A DNA stretch of 64,000 nt. Source: Tropicimonas_B omnivorans. GTDB lineage: Bacteria; Pseudomonadota; Alphaproteobacteria; Rhodobacterales; Rhodobacteraceae. The notes below the pieces were generated by a model, which was given only the letters and a program-made list of their open reading frames with translations, made no database searches and was not told where the DNA came from. The first letter of the stretch is position 1. Every line of letters starts with the position of its first letter. The DNA lies in assembly GCF_031846565.1 (NCBI RefSeq), contig NZ_JAVRHL010000003.1:1035920-1099919 (forward strand), in the 5' to 3' direction. This document shows positions 9,828 through 18,516 of this stretch, one piece after another. Both the position numbers and the translations under genes were made by a program.

Positions 9828-11267
9828 ATGACGGACGAGACGAGAGCGACGGGCGGGACCGGGCAGACGGAGGTCGTCACCCGCTTCGCGCCCTCGCCCA
9901 CCGGCGCGCTGCATATCGGCGGCGCGCGGACGGCGCTCTTCAACTGGCTCTTCGCGCGCGGCCATGGCGGCACGTTCCTGTTGCGGATCGAGGATACCGA
10001 CCGGGCCCGCTCCACCCCCGAAGCCGAGCGCGCGATCTTCGACGGGCTGACCTGGCTCGGCCTCGACTGGGACGGCGACGCCGTCAGCCAGGCCGCTCAG
10101 GCGGAGCGGCACGGCGAGGTCGCGAAGGCGATGCTGGAGAGCGGCACGGCCTACAAGTGCTTCTCGACCCCCGAGGAGGTTCAGCAGGCGCGGGACGCCG
10201 CCCGAGCGGAAGGACGATCCACCAACTTCGCCAGCCCCTGGCGGGACGTGCCCGAGAGCGAGCACCCGGAGGGCCAGCCTTTCGTCGTGCGCATCAAGGC
10301 CCCCCGCGAGGGCCAGACGGTGATCGAGGATGCCGTCCAGGGCAGCGTCACCTGGGCGAGCCGCGATCTCGATGACATGGTCCTCCTGCGGTCTGACGGC
10401 ACGCCCACTTACATGCTTGCCGTGGTCGTCGACGATCACGACATGGGGGTCACCCATGTCATCCGCGGGGACGATCACCTCGCCAATGCCGCACGGCAGA
10501 AACTGATCTACGACGCGATGGGCTGGACCGTCCCGGTCTTCGCGCACATCCCCCTGATCCTCGGACCCGACGGTAAGAAGCTGTCCAAGCGTCACGGTGC
10601 GACGGGCGCCGCCGAATACCGCGCCATGGGGTATCCCGCGGCGGCGATGCGCAACTACCTGGCGCGCCTCGGCTGGTCCCACGGCGATGACGAGTTTTTC
10701 ACCGACGAACAGGCCAAGGACTGGTTCGACCTGGCCGGAATCACCAAGAGCGCCGCGCGTCTCGACTTCAAGAAACTTGAGCATATCAGTGGCTTGCATA
10801 TCGCTGCCGCACCGGACGTCGCCCTCGTCGAGGAGGCGGACGGCTATCTCGCGGCCACCGGGGCGCCGCCACTTTCGGACGATCAGCGCGCGGCCTTCCT
10901 GGCCGCGATGCCGCATCTGAAGGAACGGGCCAAGACCTTCGGCGAGCTCTTTGAAAAAGCGCATTTCGCCCTCGGGAGCCGCCCCTTCACCCCCGACGAG
11001 AAGGCAGCCAAGGCGCTCGACCCGGACGCCCGCGCGCTTCTCGGCGATTTGACGCCGCACCTGCGAAACGCTACTTGGGAGCGCACCGCACTCGAAACGG
11101 CATGCGGCGATTTCGCCGCCGAACGGGGAATTAAATTCGGCAAGATGGCCGGCCCCATCCGCGCTGCCTTGTCGGGGCGGACAGTTACCCCGAGTGTCTT
11201 TGACATGATGCTCGTGATCGGCCGGGACGAGACCATCGACCGGCTCAAGGACGCGGCGGAGGGCTGA
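9828..11267 (+). CDS. gltX: Glutamate--tRNA ligase
   Basis: GltX charges tRNA with glutamate, acting in protein synthesis. The 479-residue protein has the class I signatures FAPSPTGALHIGGART (HIGH) near residues 19-34 and DGKKLSKRHGATG (KMSKS). The ATG at 9828 is chosen over 9798 because the conserved start VVTRFAPSPTG follows soon after and GGAG lies upstream. It is 61 bp upstream of gltA on the same strand and probably co-transcribed. Alphaproteobacteria often carry two GltX paralogues; the sequence does not tell which role this copy has. Confidence 0.95.
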   Translation: MTDETRATGGTGQTEVVTRFAPSPTGALHIGGARTALFNWLFARGHGGTFLLRIEDTDRARSTPEAERAIFDGLTWLGLDWDGDAVSQAAQAERHGEVAKAMLESGTAYKCFSTPEEVQQARDAARAEGRSTNFASPWRDVPESEHPEGQPFVVRIKAPREGQTVIEDAVQGSVTWASRDLDDMVLLRSDGTPTYMLAVVVDDHDMGVTHVIRGDDHLANAARQKLIYDAMGWTVPVFAHIPLILGPDGKKLSKRHGATGAAEYRAMGYPAAAMRNYLARLGWSHGDDEFFTDEQAKDWFDLAGITKSAARLDFKKLEHISGLHIAAAPDVALVEEADGYLAATGAPPLSDDQRAAFLAAMPHLKERAKTFGELFEKAHFALGSRPFTPDEKAAKALDPDARALLGDLTPHLRNATWERTALETACGDFAAERGIKFGKMAGPIRAALSGRTVTPSVFDMMLVIGRDETIDRLKDAAEG

Positions 11268-11328
11268 ACCAAGGGCCCCCCGTTTGCAGCACCGATACCG
11301 CCCCGGCGGATTCGAAAGAGGACGATCC

Positions 11329-12633
11329 ATGCCCGACGACAAACAGGACGCGAAAACGGCCACACTGACCTTCGACAACAAGTCGCTGGAGCTGCCCATG
11401 CTCTCGCCGACCTGCGGTCCGGACGTGATCGACATCCGCAAGCTCTACGCCCAGGGTGACATCTTCACCTATGATCCCGGGTTCACTTCCACCGCCGCTT
11501 GCGAAAGCAACATCACCTTCATCGACGGCGAGGAAGGCGTGCTCTTGCACCGGGGCTACCCGATCCAGCAGCTCGCGCAGCAATCCCACTTCCTCGAGGT
11601 CTGCTACCTGCTGCTCTACGGCGAGCTTCCCTCCGCCGAACAGCTCGAGGATTTCGAGAATCGTGTGACCAACCACACGATGATCCACGAGCAGATGAAG
11701 AACTTCTTCTCCGGATTCCGCCGCGATGCGCATCCGATGGCGATAATGACCGGCGTCGTCGGTGCGATGTCCGCCTTCTACCACGACAGCACGGACATCC
11801 ACGATCCGTGGCAGCGCGAGGTCGCCTCTATCCGGCTCATCGCCAAGATGCCGACGATCGCCGCGATGGCGTTCAAGTACTCGATGGGTCAGCCCTTCGT
11901 CTATCCGCTGAACGAACTCGACTATGCCTCGAACTTCCTGCGGATGTGCTTCTCCGTGCCCGCCGAGGAGTATCATGTCGACCCGATCCTCGCCCGCGCG
12001 ATGGACCGGATCTTCACCCTGCATGCGGACCACGAGCAGAACGCGTCGACCTCCACGGTCCGGCTCGCCTCCTCGTCGGGTGCGAACCCGTTCGCCTGCA
12101 TCGCGGCCGGCATCGCCTGTCTCTGGGGCCCGGCGCATGGCGGCGCCAACCAGGCCTGTCTGGAGATGCTGCGGGAGATCGGCACCGTCGACCGGATCCC
12201 CGAATTCATCGCCCGCGCCAAGGACAAGAACGATCCGTTCCGGCTGATGGGCTTCGGTCACCGCGTCTACAAGAACCACGATCCGCGGGCCACGGTGATG
12301 AAGGAAAGCGCCGACGAGGTGCTGGAGCTGATGGGGATCGAGAACAACCCGACGCTCCAGGTCGCCAAGGAACTGGAAAAGCAGGCGCTGGAAGATCCCT
12401 ACTTCACCGAGAAGAAGCTCTTCCCGAACGTGGATTTCTATTCCGGCATCATCCTCGATGCGATGGGCTTCCCGACCTCCATGTTTACCCCGATCTTCGC
12501 GCTGTCGCGCACGGTCGGCTGGGTCGCCCAGTGGAAAGAGATGCTGACGGACGACCACATGAAGATTGGCCGTCCGCGCCAGCTCTATACCGGCGCCGGA
12601 GCCCGCGACTACATCGAGGTGGAGAACCGCTAA
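11329..12633 (+). CDS. gltA: Citrate synthase
   Basis: GltA condenses acetyl-CoA and oxaloacetate to citrate, the entry step of the TCA cycle. The 434-residue protein is the type II form, with the N-terminal beta domain (TCGPDVIDIRKLY), the catalytic histidine in GPAHGGANQACL, the second histidine in GFGHRVYKNHDPR, and the region of the catalytic aspartate just before ALSRTVGWVAQW. The ATG at 11329 follows AGAGGA at 8 nt. A strong intrinsic terminator follows at 12665. Confidence 0.97.
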   Translation: MPDDKQDAKTATLTFDNKSLELPMLSPTCGPDVIDIRKLYAQGDIFTYDPGFTSTAACESNITFIDGEEGVLLHRGYPIQQLAQQSHFLEVCYLLLYGELPSAEQLEDFENRVTNHTMIHEQMKNFFSGFRRDAHPMAIMTGVVGAMSAFYHDSTDIHDPWQREVASIRLIAKMPTIAAMAFKYSMGQPFVYPLNELDYASNFLRMCFSVPAEEYHVDPILARAMDRIFTLHADHEQNASTSTVRLASSSGANPFACIAAGIACLWGPAHGGANQACLEMLREIGTVDRIPEFIARAKDKNDPFRLMGFGHRVYKNHDPRATVMKESADEVLELMGIENNPTLQVAKELEKQALEDPYFTEKKLFPNVDFYSGIILDAMGFPTSMFTPIFALSRTVGWVAQWKEMLTDDHMKIGRPRQLYTGAGARDYIEVENR

Positions 12634-12664
12634 GGGCGGCTTCCCGTCGATCCGCTCATGAAAA

Positions 12665-12692
12665 GGCCCCGCCTGTTGGCGGGGCCTTTTTT
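12665..12692 (+). terminator. Rho-independent terminator after gltA
   Basis: A perfect 9-bp stem GGCCCCGCC / GGCGGGGCC with loop TGTT is followed by six T. Four A precede the stem, so it could also end transcription of the convergent enoyl-CoA hydratase gene. Confidence 0.93.
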
Positions 12693-12772
12693 CATGTCAG
12701 GGTCACGAGACGATTTGGGGCCTCGCCGGAGCGTCGCTGTCGCCGGGGTGCCGGCCGGCAGGGTCGGAGGCG

Positions 12773-13549
12773 TCAGCGGCCCTCGAATGCGGCGGGACGC
12801 TTCTCGAGGAAGGCCATGACGCCTTCGCGGAAATCGCGGGTTCGGCCGCACTCGCCCTGTAGGCGCGCTTCGACGGCGAGCTGGCCCGGCAGGTCATTGG
12901 CGAGGCCCTCCCGGAACGCGGTCTTGATCGCCCGGTAGGCAGCCGTCGGGCCTGTCGCGAGCTGGCGGGCGCGGGACCACCAGAACTCGGCGAAGCTCTC
13001 CTCCGGAACCGCCTCCCAGATCATGCCCCACTCGGCCGCAAGGGCGGCAGGGACAGGCTCGGCCAGGAGCGCGGCGCCCATGGCCCGCGCAAACCCGATC
13101 TGGCGCGGGAGCCAATAGGTGCCGCCGGCATCGGGCATGAGACCGATGCGCGAGAAGGCCTGCGTGAAGCTCGCCGTCTCCGAGGCGATGACGATGTCCG
13201 CCGCGAGGGCCAGGTTGGCCCCTGCCCCGGCCGCAGCGCCATTGACGGCGGCGATGGTCGGGATCGGACAATTCGCGAGGCCGAGGATCATCGGCTCGTA
13301 CTCGTCCCTCAGGACGCTTTCGAGATCGCTCGTGTCGAGCGTTGCGCCCTGCGCGAGGTCCTGCCCGGAGCAGAAGGCCCGGCCCCGGCCGGTCAGGACG
13401 AGCGCCCGCGCCTCGTCCGGCGCGCGCGTCGCCGCATGGGTGATCTCCGTGCGCATCCGGCTGTCGAGCGCGTTCATGACGTCCGGCCGGTCGAGGGTGA
13501 CGATGGCGACGTCCTCGCGCAGCTCCCAGGTGATCGTCTCGTACTGCAT
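12773..13549 (-). CDS. Enoyl-CoA hydratase/isomerase, PaaG-like
   Basis: This 258-residue crotonase-fold protein has the CoA-binding oxyanion region GRAFCSGQDL and AAVNGAAAGAGANLALAADIVIAS. The motif GLMPDAGGTYWLPR, with Asp before AGGT, is typical of PaaG (ring-1,2-epoxyphenylacetyl-CoA isomerase) and related isomerases and differs from the Glu of classical hydratases. No other phenylacetate genes are nearby, so PaaG activity is only a possibility. The gene is downstream of ccmH on the same strand with an 87-bp gap. Confidence 0.85.
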   Translation of the reverse strand: MQYETITWELREDVAIVTLDRPDVMNALDSRMRTEITHAATRAPDEARALVLTGRGRAFCSGQDLAQGATLDTSDLESVLRDEYEPMILGLANCPIPTIAAVNGAAAGAGANLALAADIVIASETASFTQAFSRIGLMPDAGGTYWLPRQIGFARAMGAALLAEPVPAALAAEWGMIWEAVPEESFAEFWWSRARQLATGPTAAYRAIKTAFREGLANDLPGQLAVEARLQGECGRTRDFREGVMAFLEKRPAAFEGR

Positions 13550-13636
13550 CGCGGCCTCCCCCGGCGTGACTTCTGCGCCGGAAAGGATGTCCGAGGGCAG
13601 CTTCGAGGGGAAGGGAGCGCGAGGTGTGACACTGCG

Positions 13637-14110
13637 TCAGTGCCGGTCCTGCTCGCCCTCCGTCAGCTCGTCGAGACGGCGGCGCTCGGCGGCACTGAAA
13701 TGGGTGGCACCGGCCCCGTCGTAGCCGCGCTGGCGGCGGATGTAGAACACCGACACGCCGAGCCCCGCGAGGAGCGCCAGCGGTCCCGCGGCCCAGAGAA
13801 GGAGATTCGCCCCCGAGGTGTCCGGGCGCAAAAGCACATACTCGCCGTATCGGGACACGAGATAGGCCTCGATCTCCTCGTCGGTGTCGCCGGCGAGGAT
13901 GCGCTCGCGGACGAGGACGCGCAGGTCGCGGGCGAGATCCGCATTGCTCTCGTCAATGCTTTCGGAGCGGCAGACGAGGCAACGGATCCCGGTCGAGAGA
14001 TCCCGCGCGCGGGCCTCGAGGGCGGGATCCTCCAGCATCTCGTCCGGCGTGACGGCGAGGGCGGGAAGCGTTGCGAGCGCGATCAGGACAGCGGCGAGGA
14101 GGTGTCTCAT
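13637..14110 (-). CDS. ccmH: Cytochrome c maturation protein CcmH (CycL)
   Basis: CcmH reduces or binds the haem-site cysteines of apocytochrome c in the periplasm during System I maturation. The 157-residue protein has a signal peptide (LLAAVLIALATLPALA), the redox motif RCLVC inside STGIRCLVCRSESIDES, and a C-terminal membrane helix (LLLWAAGPLALLAGLGVSVFYI). It is the short type without the CcmI-like TPR extension. Its ATG overlaps the ccmF stop by 4 nt (ATGA), so the two are translationally coupled. Confidence 0.95.
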   Translation of the reverse strand: MRHLLAAVLIALATLPALAVTPDEMLEDPALEARARDLSTGIRCLVCRSESIDESNADLARDLRVLVRERILAGDTDEEIEAYLVSRYGEYVLLRPDTSGANLLLWAAGPLALLAGLGVSVFYIRRQRGYDGAGATHFSAAERRRLDELTEGEQDRH

Positions 14111-16080
14111 TCCGCTGGCACTCCGGAGGCCGGCGCGGCCTTGCGCCGGATCGCCGCGAGGCGCAGGCGGCGGTCTCCGAGCGACAGCGCGCCGCCGAGC
14201 GACATGATGATGGCCCCCGCCCAGATCCAGCTGGCGAACGGCTTGATGTAGGTGCGGACGGCCCAGCCACCGCCCTCCTGCTGCGCGCCGATCACGAGGT
14301 AGAGATCCCGCAGGATGCCACTTCGGATGGCGGCTTCCGTGGTCGGCATTCCGGCGACGGGATAGACGCGGCGTTCCGGGTGAAGGCGGGCGATCTCGCG
14401 GCCCCCCTTGTCGACGCGCATGTCCGCCATCGTGGTCGTGTAGTTCGGGCCGCGGCCTTGGGTGACATCGTCGAGGGTCACGCCGTAGCCCGCGACCTCG
14501 AAGCGCTCGCCGACCGCCGCGACGCGGATGTCCTCCACCTGCCAGCCCAAAAGCGCGGAGATGCCGAGGATGGTGACGCCAAATCCGGCATGGGCGACGC
14601 TCCGCCCCCAATCCGCGCCGGGCAAGCGACGGAGGCGGCCGGCGCGCTGCGCGAAGGACCCGCGACCGGTACGCTGCGCGAGATCGACCGCGGCGCCGGC
14701 GATCACCCAGACCGCGAGGCCGACGCCGAGCGGCGCGAGGATCGGCTTGCCGGTCCCGAGGGTCCAGGCCAGCGCGGCGGCGAGGAATGCGGCGGCGGCT
14801 GCGATGCGCAGGGGCCGGACAGCCTTCCCCGTGGCACGCTTCCAAGGGAGCACGGCGCCTACCGGCAGGATGAGCGCAAGCACGATCATGAACGGGGTGA
14901 AGGCCGCGTCGAAGAACGGCGCGCCGACGGAGAGTGTGCGGCCGAAGAACATCTCGGCGGCGAGCGGCCAGAGCGTCCCCACAAAGACGACGAAGGCGCC
15001 GACGGCGAGCAGCACGTTGTTCGCCACGAGTGCGCTCTCCCGCGAAAGCGTCGCGAAGGCGCTGCGGGCGGTCATCTCGCGGGCCCGGATGGCATAGAGG
15101 AGCAGCGCGCCGCCGACGAAGAAGGTGAAGATCCCGAGGATCACGTTGCCCCGGAGCGGATCCGTCGCGAAGGCGTGGACCGAGGTCAGAACGCCCGAGC
15201 GAACGATGAACGTGCCGAGGAGCGAGAACCCGAAGGCGAGGATGGCCAGAAGGACGGTCCAGCTCTTGAGCGTCTCGCGCTTCTCGGTGACGGCGGCGGA
15301 ATGCAGGAGCGCGCCGGCGATGAGCCACGGCATGAAGGACGCGTTCTCCACCGGATCCCAGAACCAGAAACCGCCCCAGCCGAGCTCGTAATAGGCCCAC
15401 CAGGACCCCAGGGCGATGCCCGCGGTGAGGAAGAGCCAGGCGGCCAGCGTCCAGGGGCGCACCCAGCGGCCCCAGGCGGCGTCCACCCGTCCCTCGATCA
15501 GCGCAGCGACGGCGAAGGAGAAGGACATCGAGAGCCCGACATAGCCCAGGTAGAGGAAGGGCGGATGGAAGGCGAGACCGGGATCTTGGAGGAGCGGGTT
15601 CAGATCCTGACCGTTCATCGGCGGCACGGCGAGCCGCTCGAACGGGTTCGACGTCAAGAGGATCAGCCCGTAGAACGCAACGCCGACGGAGGCCTGCACG
15701 GCGAGCACCCGGGCCCTGAGCGAGGTCCGCAGCCCCCGTCCGAACCAGGCGACGGTGGCACCGAAGAGCGCGAGGATCAGCACCCAGAGCAGCAGGGAGC
15801 CCTCGTGGTTCCCCCAGACGCCGCTGATCTTGTAGAGCATCGGCTTGTCGGTATGGCTGTTGGCGACGACCACCGCGAGCGAGAAATCCGACACGACGAA
15901 GGCCCGCATCAGGGCGGCAAAGGCAAAGCCGGTCAGCAGGACCTGCGCCGAAGCCGCGGGCCGGGCCGCCTCCATCCACCCCGCCCAGCCCTTGGCGGCG
16001 CCGATCATCGGAACGATCATCTGCACAACGGCCGCGATGGCGGCGAGGATCAGGGCGAAATGGGCGAGCTCTGTGATCAT
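14107..16080 (-). CDS. ccmF: Haem lyase CcmF (CycK)
   Basis: CcmF is the membrane subunit that attaches haem to apocytochrome c with CcmH. The 657-residue protein is almost all membrane helices and holds the tryptophan-rich signature around WGGFWFWDPVENASFMPWL, plus GSLLLWVLILALF. The ATG at 16080 (MITELAHFALILA) matches the usual N-terminus; the open frame's earlier start at 16110 adds ten unlikely residues. ccmE, commonly just upstream, is not present here: a non-coding gap and mazG follow instead. Confidence 0.95.
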   Translation of the reverse strand: MITELAHFALILAAIAAVVQMIVPMIGAAKGWAGWMEAARPAASAQVLLTGFAFAALMRAFVVSDFSLAVVVANSHTDKPMLYKISGVWGNHEGSLLLWVLILALFGATVAWFGRGLRTSLRARVLAVQASVGVAFYGLILLTSNPFERLAVPPMNGQDLNPLLQDPGLAFHPPFLYLGYVGLSMSFSFAVAALIEGRVDAAWGRWVRPWTLAAWLFLTAGIALGSWWAYYELGWGGFWFWDPVENASFMPWLIAGALLHSAAVTEKRETLKSWTVLLAILAFGFSLLGTFIVRSGVLTSVHAFATDPLRGNVILGIFTFFVGGALLLYAIRAREMTARSAFATLSRESALVANNVLLAVGAFVVFVGTLWPLAAEMFFGRTLSVGAPFFDAAFTPFMIVLALILPVGAVLPWKRATGKAVRPLRIAAAAAFLAAALAWTLGTGKPILAPLGVGLAVWVIAGAAVDLAQRTGRGSFAQRAGRLRRLPGADWGRSVAHAGFGVTILGISALLGWQVEDIRVAAVGERFEVAGYGVTLDDVTQGRGPNYTTTMADMRVDKGGREIARLHPERRVYPVAGMPTTEAAIRSGILRDLYLVIGAQQEGGGWAVRTYIKPFASWIWAGAIIMSLGGALSLGDRRLRLAAIRRKAAPASGVPAE

Positions 16081-16545
16081 GGGGCGCAGCCTACAGGCCG
16101 CACGCGCCATGCGGAAGCCGCCCGAGCTCGTGCTGCGCGCACGTGACGCGGCGCCGGGCGAGCGGGGCCGGGACCGGGTGGCGCCGGGGATCGTGCGAAG
16201 GCCGGATCGTGCGTCCTTCCAAATGGCCGGGACCCTTTGGGGCTCCGCCCCCGCCTTCCTCGTGGAAGGCTCCCCCGGGGTATTTTCGGGAAAGGTGAAA
16301 TGCCGTGGAGGCGCACCGGCCGGGACCTAGGCAGAAAGGGAGTGCGCAAGAGTTGCATGCGGGCGGAAGATGCCGAGGACTCGCTGCGCATGACGAGCGA
16401 GGGCGTCGGCGGCGCCCGTGATGACGCCTATGCGCTTCGGTTGGCCGTCGGTGCCGCCGCGGGCGGACCACGGGCCGCGCCGTCCTACCATCGCGCCTGC
16501 CCCTCGGCTCTTGACGCCCGCGCCGTCCACGGCTCTTCCTGCGCC
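16081..16545. other. Non-coding gap between ccmF and mazG
   Basis: About 465 bp with no gene I can support. Reading frames here are arginine-rich shadows. It holds the structured intergenic repeat described at 16,239-16,310. The mazG ATG has no clear ribosome-binding site, so leaderless or weakly initiated translation is possible. Confidence 0.6.
16239..16310. repeat. Structured intergenic repeat element (double hairpin)
   Basis: Two perfect hairpins stand side by side: GGGGC-TCC-GCCCC (16239-16251) and GCCTTCC-TCGT-GGAAGGC (16253-16270). They are followed by CCCCCGGGG and TATTTTCGGGAAAGGTGAAA. From memory, Rhodobacteraceae genomes carry many intergenic copies of a block of this form (a GC hairpin, then a CCCCGGG-ATATTT-like tail). 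Only one copy is seen in this window, so its status as a family is recall, not shown here. Confidence 0.55.
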
Positions 16546-17355
16546 ATGATCGATCCCGACACCCTCCCCGCCGAGCCCCTTCCACGTCTCCTCGCCGTGA
16601 TGGCGGCGCTTCGCGATCCCGCGGACGGGTGTCCGTGGGACCTCGAGCAGACCTGGGCGACCATCGCGCCCTACACGATCGAAGAGGCCTACGAGGTGGC
16701 CGATGCGATTGCGCGATCGGCGTGGAACGAGGTGCCGGGGGAACTGGGGGACCTGCTCCTGCAGGTCGTCTACTTCGCCCAGATGGGGCGCGAGGAAGAG
16801 CGGTTCGACTTCGGCGATATCGCCCGGATCGCGGCCGAGAAGATGATCCTGCGGCACCCGCATGTCTTCGGCACCGAGCGGATCGCGGACGAAGCGGCTC
16901 AGAACGCGGCCTGGGAGGTTCAGAAGGCGACTGAGCGCAGGGCGCGGGGCGAGACGCGGGTTCTCGATGGCGTTGCCATCGCCCTGCCCGCGCTCAGTCG
17001 TGCCCTCAAGTTGCAGAACCGCGCCGCCCGCGTGGGCTTCGACTGGCCGGACGAGGCCGGGGTCATGGACAAGATCGTCGAGGAGGCCGGAGAACTGGCC
17101 GAGGTCGCCCGCGACGGCGATGCGGGCAGGATCGAGGACGAAGCCGGGGACCTGCTCTTCGCCGTGGTGAACCTTGCCCGAAGGCTCGGTGTGGATCCCG
17201 AGGCCGCGCTGAGGCGCACGAATGCCAAGTTCGAGCGCCGGTTTGCGGCGGTGGAAGACGAGCTCGGCGCGCGCGGCCGCGCGCCGGCGCAATCGGACCT
17301 GCCCGAGATGGACGCCATCTGGGCGGAGGTGAAGGCGCGGGAAAAGTCCGATTAA
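16546..17355 (+). CDS. mazG: Nucleoside triphosphate pyrophosphohydrolase MazG
   Basis: MazG cleaves NTPs to NMP and pyrophosphate, cleaning the nucleotide pool and lowering ppGpp under stress. The 269-residue protein has the two MazG repeats: an N-terminal one with CPWDLEQTWATIAPYTIEEA and ELGDLLLQVVYFAQ, and a C-terminal one with EEAGELAEV and DEAGDLLFAVVNLAR, each with the acidic EExxE/ExxD metal ligands. The start is placed at the ATG that gives the conserved N-terminus; the frame open to 16237 is not protein-like. No operon partner is evident. Confidence 0.93.
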   Translation: MIDPDTLPAEPLPRLLAVMAALRDPADGCPWDLEQTWATIAPYTIEEAYEVADAIARSAWNEVPGELGDLLLQVVYFAQMGREEERFDFGDIARIAAEKMILRHPHVFGTERIADEAAQNAAWEVQKATERRARGETRVLDGVAIALPALSRALKLQNRAARVGFDWPDEAGVMDKIVEEAGELAEVARDGDAGRIEDEAGDLLFAVVNLARRLGVDPEAALRRTNAKFERRFAAVEDELGARGRAPAQSDLPEMDAIWAEVKAREKSD

Positions 17356-17427
17356 AACAATCGGAATTACTTGCTCCGAGCCCGTTGGTTTGCCATCAAT
17401 TGTCGGAATCAGGAGGAGGAGTTCCCC

Positions 17428-18438
17428 ATGACCGACATTCGCATTTCCGTCGCCGCGATCCTCATCGGCAGCGCCGCGCTGCCGGCGATGGCCGAGGAGG
17501 TGAACGTCTATTCGAACCGTCAGCCAGAGTTGATCGACCCGATCTTCGAGACCTTCACGGAGGAGACGGGGATCGAGGTCAACTCGGTCTACATCGACAC
17601 CGGCATCGAGGAACGCCTGCGCGCCGAAGGGGCGCGCTCCCCCGCCGATCTCGCCTTTACCGTCGATATCGGGCGACTGGACGCGCTGAAGCAGGCGGGC
17701 GTCCTGCAGCCGGTGGAGTCGGACGTTCTCGACGAGGCGATCCCGGCCGCCTACCGCGATCCGGACCGGGACTGGTTCGCCCTGACCACCCGCGCACGGG
17801 CCGTCTATGCCAGCCGCGAGCGTGTGGCGGACGGCGAGATTACGACCTACGAGGCGCTGGCGGATCCCGAATGGGAGGGGCGCATCTGCACCCGCTCGGG
17901 CCTTCATCCCTACAACATCGCGCTGACGGCGGGGATGATCGAGCAGCACGGGCCCGAGTTCACCGAGGACTGGCTGCGTGGGCTGAAGGCGAACCTCGCG
18001 CGCCGTCCGCAGGGCAATGACCGGGCGCAGGTCAAGGCGATCAGCGAGGGCGAATGCGACATCTCCCTCGGGAACACTTACTACATGGCGCTGATGCAGT
18101 CGGATCCCGAGCAGCAGGCCTGGGCCGACGCGGTCCGCCTCGTCTTTCCGACCTTCGAGGAGGGCGGCACCCACGTGAACATCTCCGGTGTCGCGATGAC
18201 CGAGGCCGCTCCGAACCGTGAGAATGCGTTGCGGCTGATGGAGTACCTCGCCACGGCGCACGGCCAGGAGCTCTACGCCGAGATCAACAACGAATACCCG
18301 GTGAACGAGAGCGTCTCCCAGTCCGAGACGGTGAAGAGCTGGGGCAGCTTCGACGCCGACGATGCGAACCTGCAGGATCTCGCCGACCTGCGCGCGGAGG
18401 CGGTGCGCCTGATGGAGATCGTCGACTTCGACGGCTGA
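17428..18438 (+). CDS. Periplasmic ferric-iron-type ABC binding protein (FbpA/FutA-like)
   Basis: This 336-residue protein is a periplasmic binding protein of the ferric-iron (FbpA/FutA) class. A signal peptide (ISVAAILIGSAALPAMA) precedes the mature start EEVNVYSNRQPELIDPIFE; NTYYMALM and GTHVNISGVAMTEAAPNRENALRLMEYL are class-typical. A strong ribosome site AGGAGGAGGA lies 7 nt before the ATG. No permease or ATPase gene is adjacent, so its transporter partners are elsewhere. I see no clear Irr or RirA operator upstream. Iron as ligand is inferred from the family. Confidence 0.88.
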   Translation: MTDIRISVAAILIGSAALPAMAEEVNVYSNRQPELIDPIFETFTEETGIEVNSVYIDTGIEERLRAEGARSPADLAFTVDIGRLDALKQAGVLQPVESDVLDEAIPAAYRDPDRDWFALTTRARAVYASRERVADGEITTYEALADPEWEGRICTRSGLHPYNIALTAGMIEQHGPEFTEDWLRGLKANLARRPQGNDRAQVKAISEGECDISLGNTYYMALMQSDPEQQAWADAVRLVFPTFEEGGTHVNISGVAMTEAAPNRENALRLMEYLATAHGQELYAEINNEYPVNESVSQSETVKSWGSFDADDANLQDLADLRAEAVRLMEIVDFDG

Positions 18439-18453
18439 CGGCTCCTAGCCCGG

Positions 18454-18471
18454 TGGCGTCGGTGGACGCCA
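18454..18471. other. Hairpin between convergent genes
   Basis: TGGCGTC-GGTG-GACGCCA forms a perfect 7-bp stem between the convergent binding-protein and nnr genes. There is no T-run, so it is at best a weak terminator. Confidence 0.35.
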
Positions 18472-18516
18472 TGGGTGCCGGCCGCTCGATGGAGAAACAC
18501 GTCGCGTCCGCCGCCG

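Noticed and set aside
14071..16146. A 691-codon open frame on the plus strand opposite ccmF
   Set aside because: It is the antisense shadow of ccmF: composition is rich in Gly, Arg, Glu and Asp with no domain, while the minus strand gives a clear CcmF.
17356..17427. An iron-responsive operator before the ferric-binding protein gene
   Set aside because: CGGAAT occurs twice, but no Irr, RirA or Iron-Rhodo-box consensus could be matched.
16327..18261. A 644-codon open frame on the minus strand
   Set aside because: It lies opposite mazG and the iron-binding protein gene, both well supported, and has no domain of its own.
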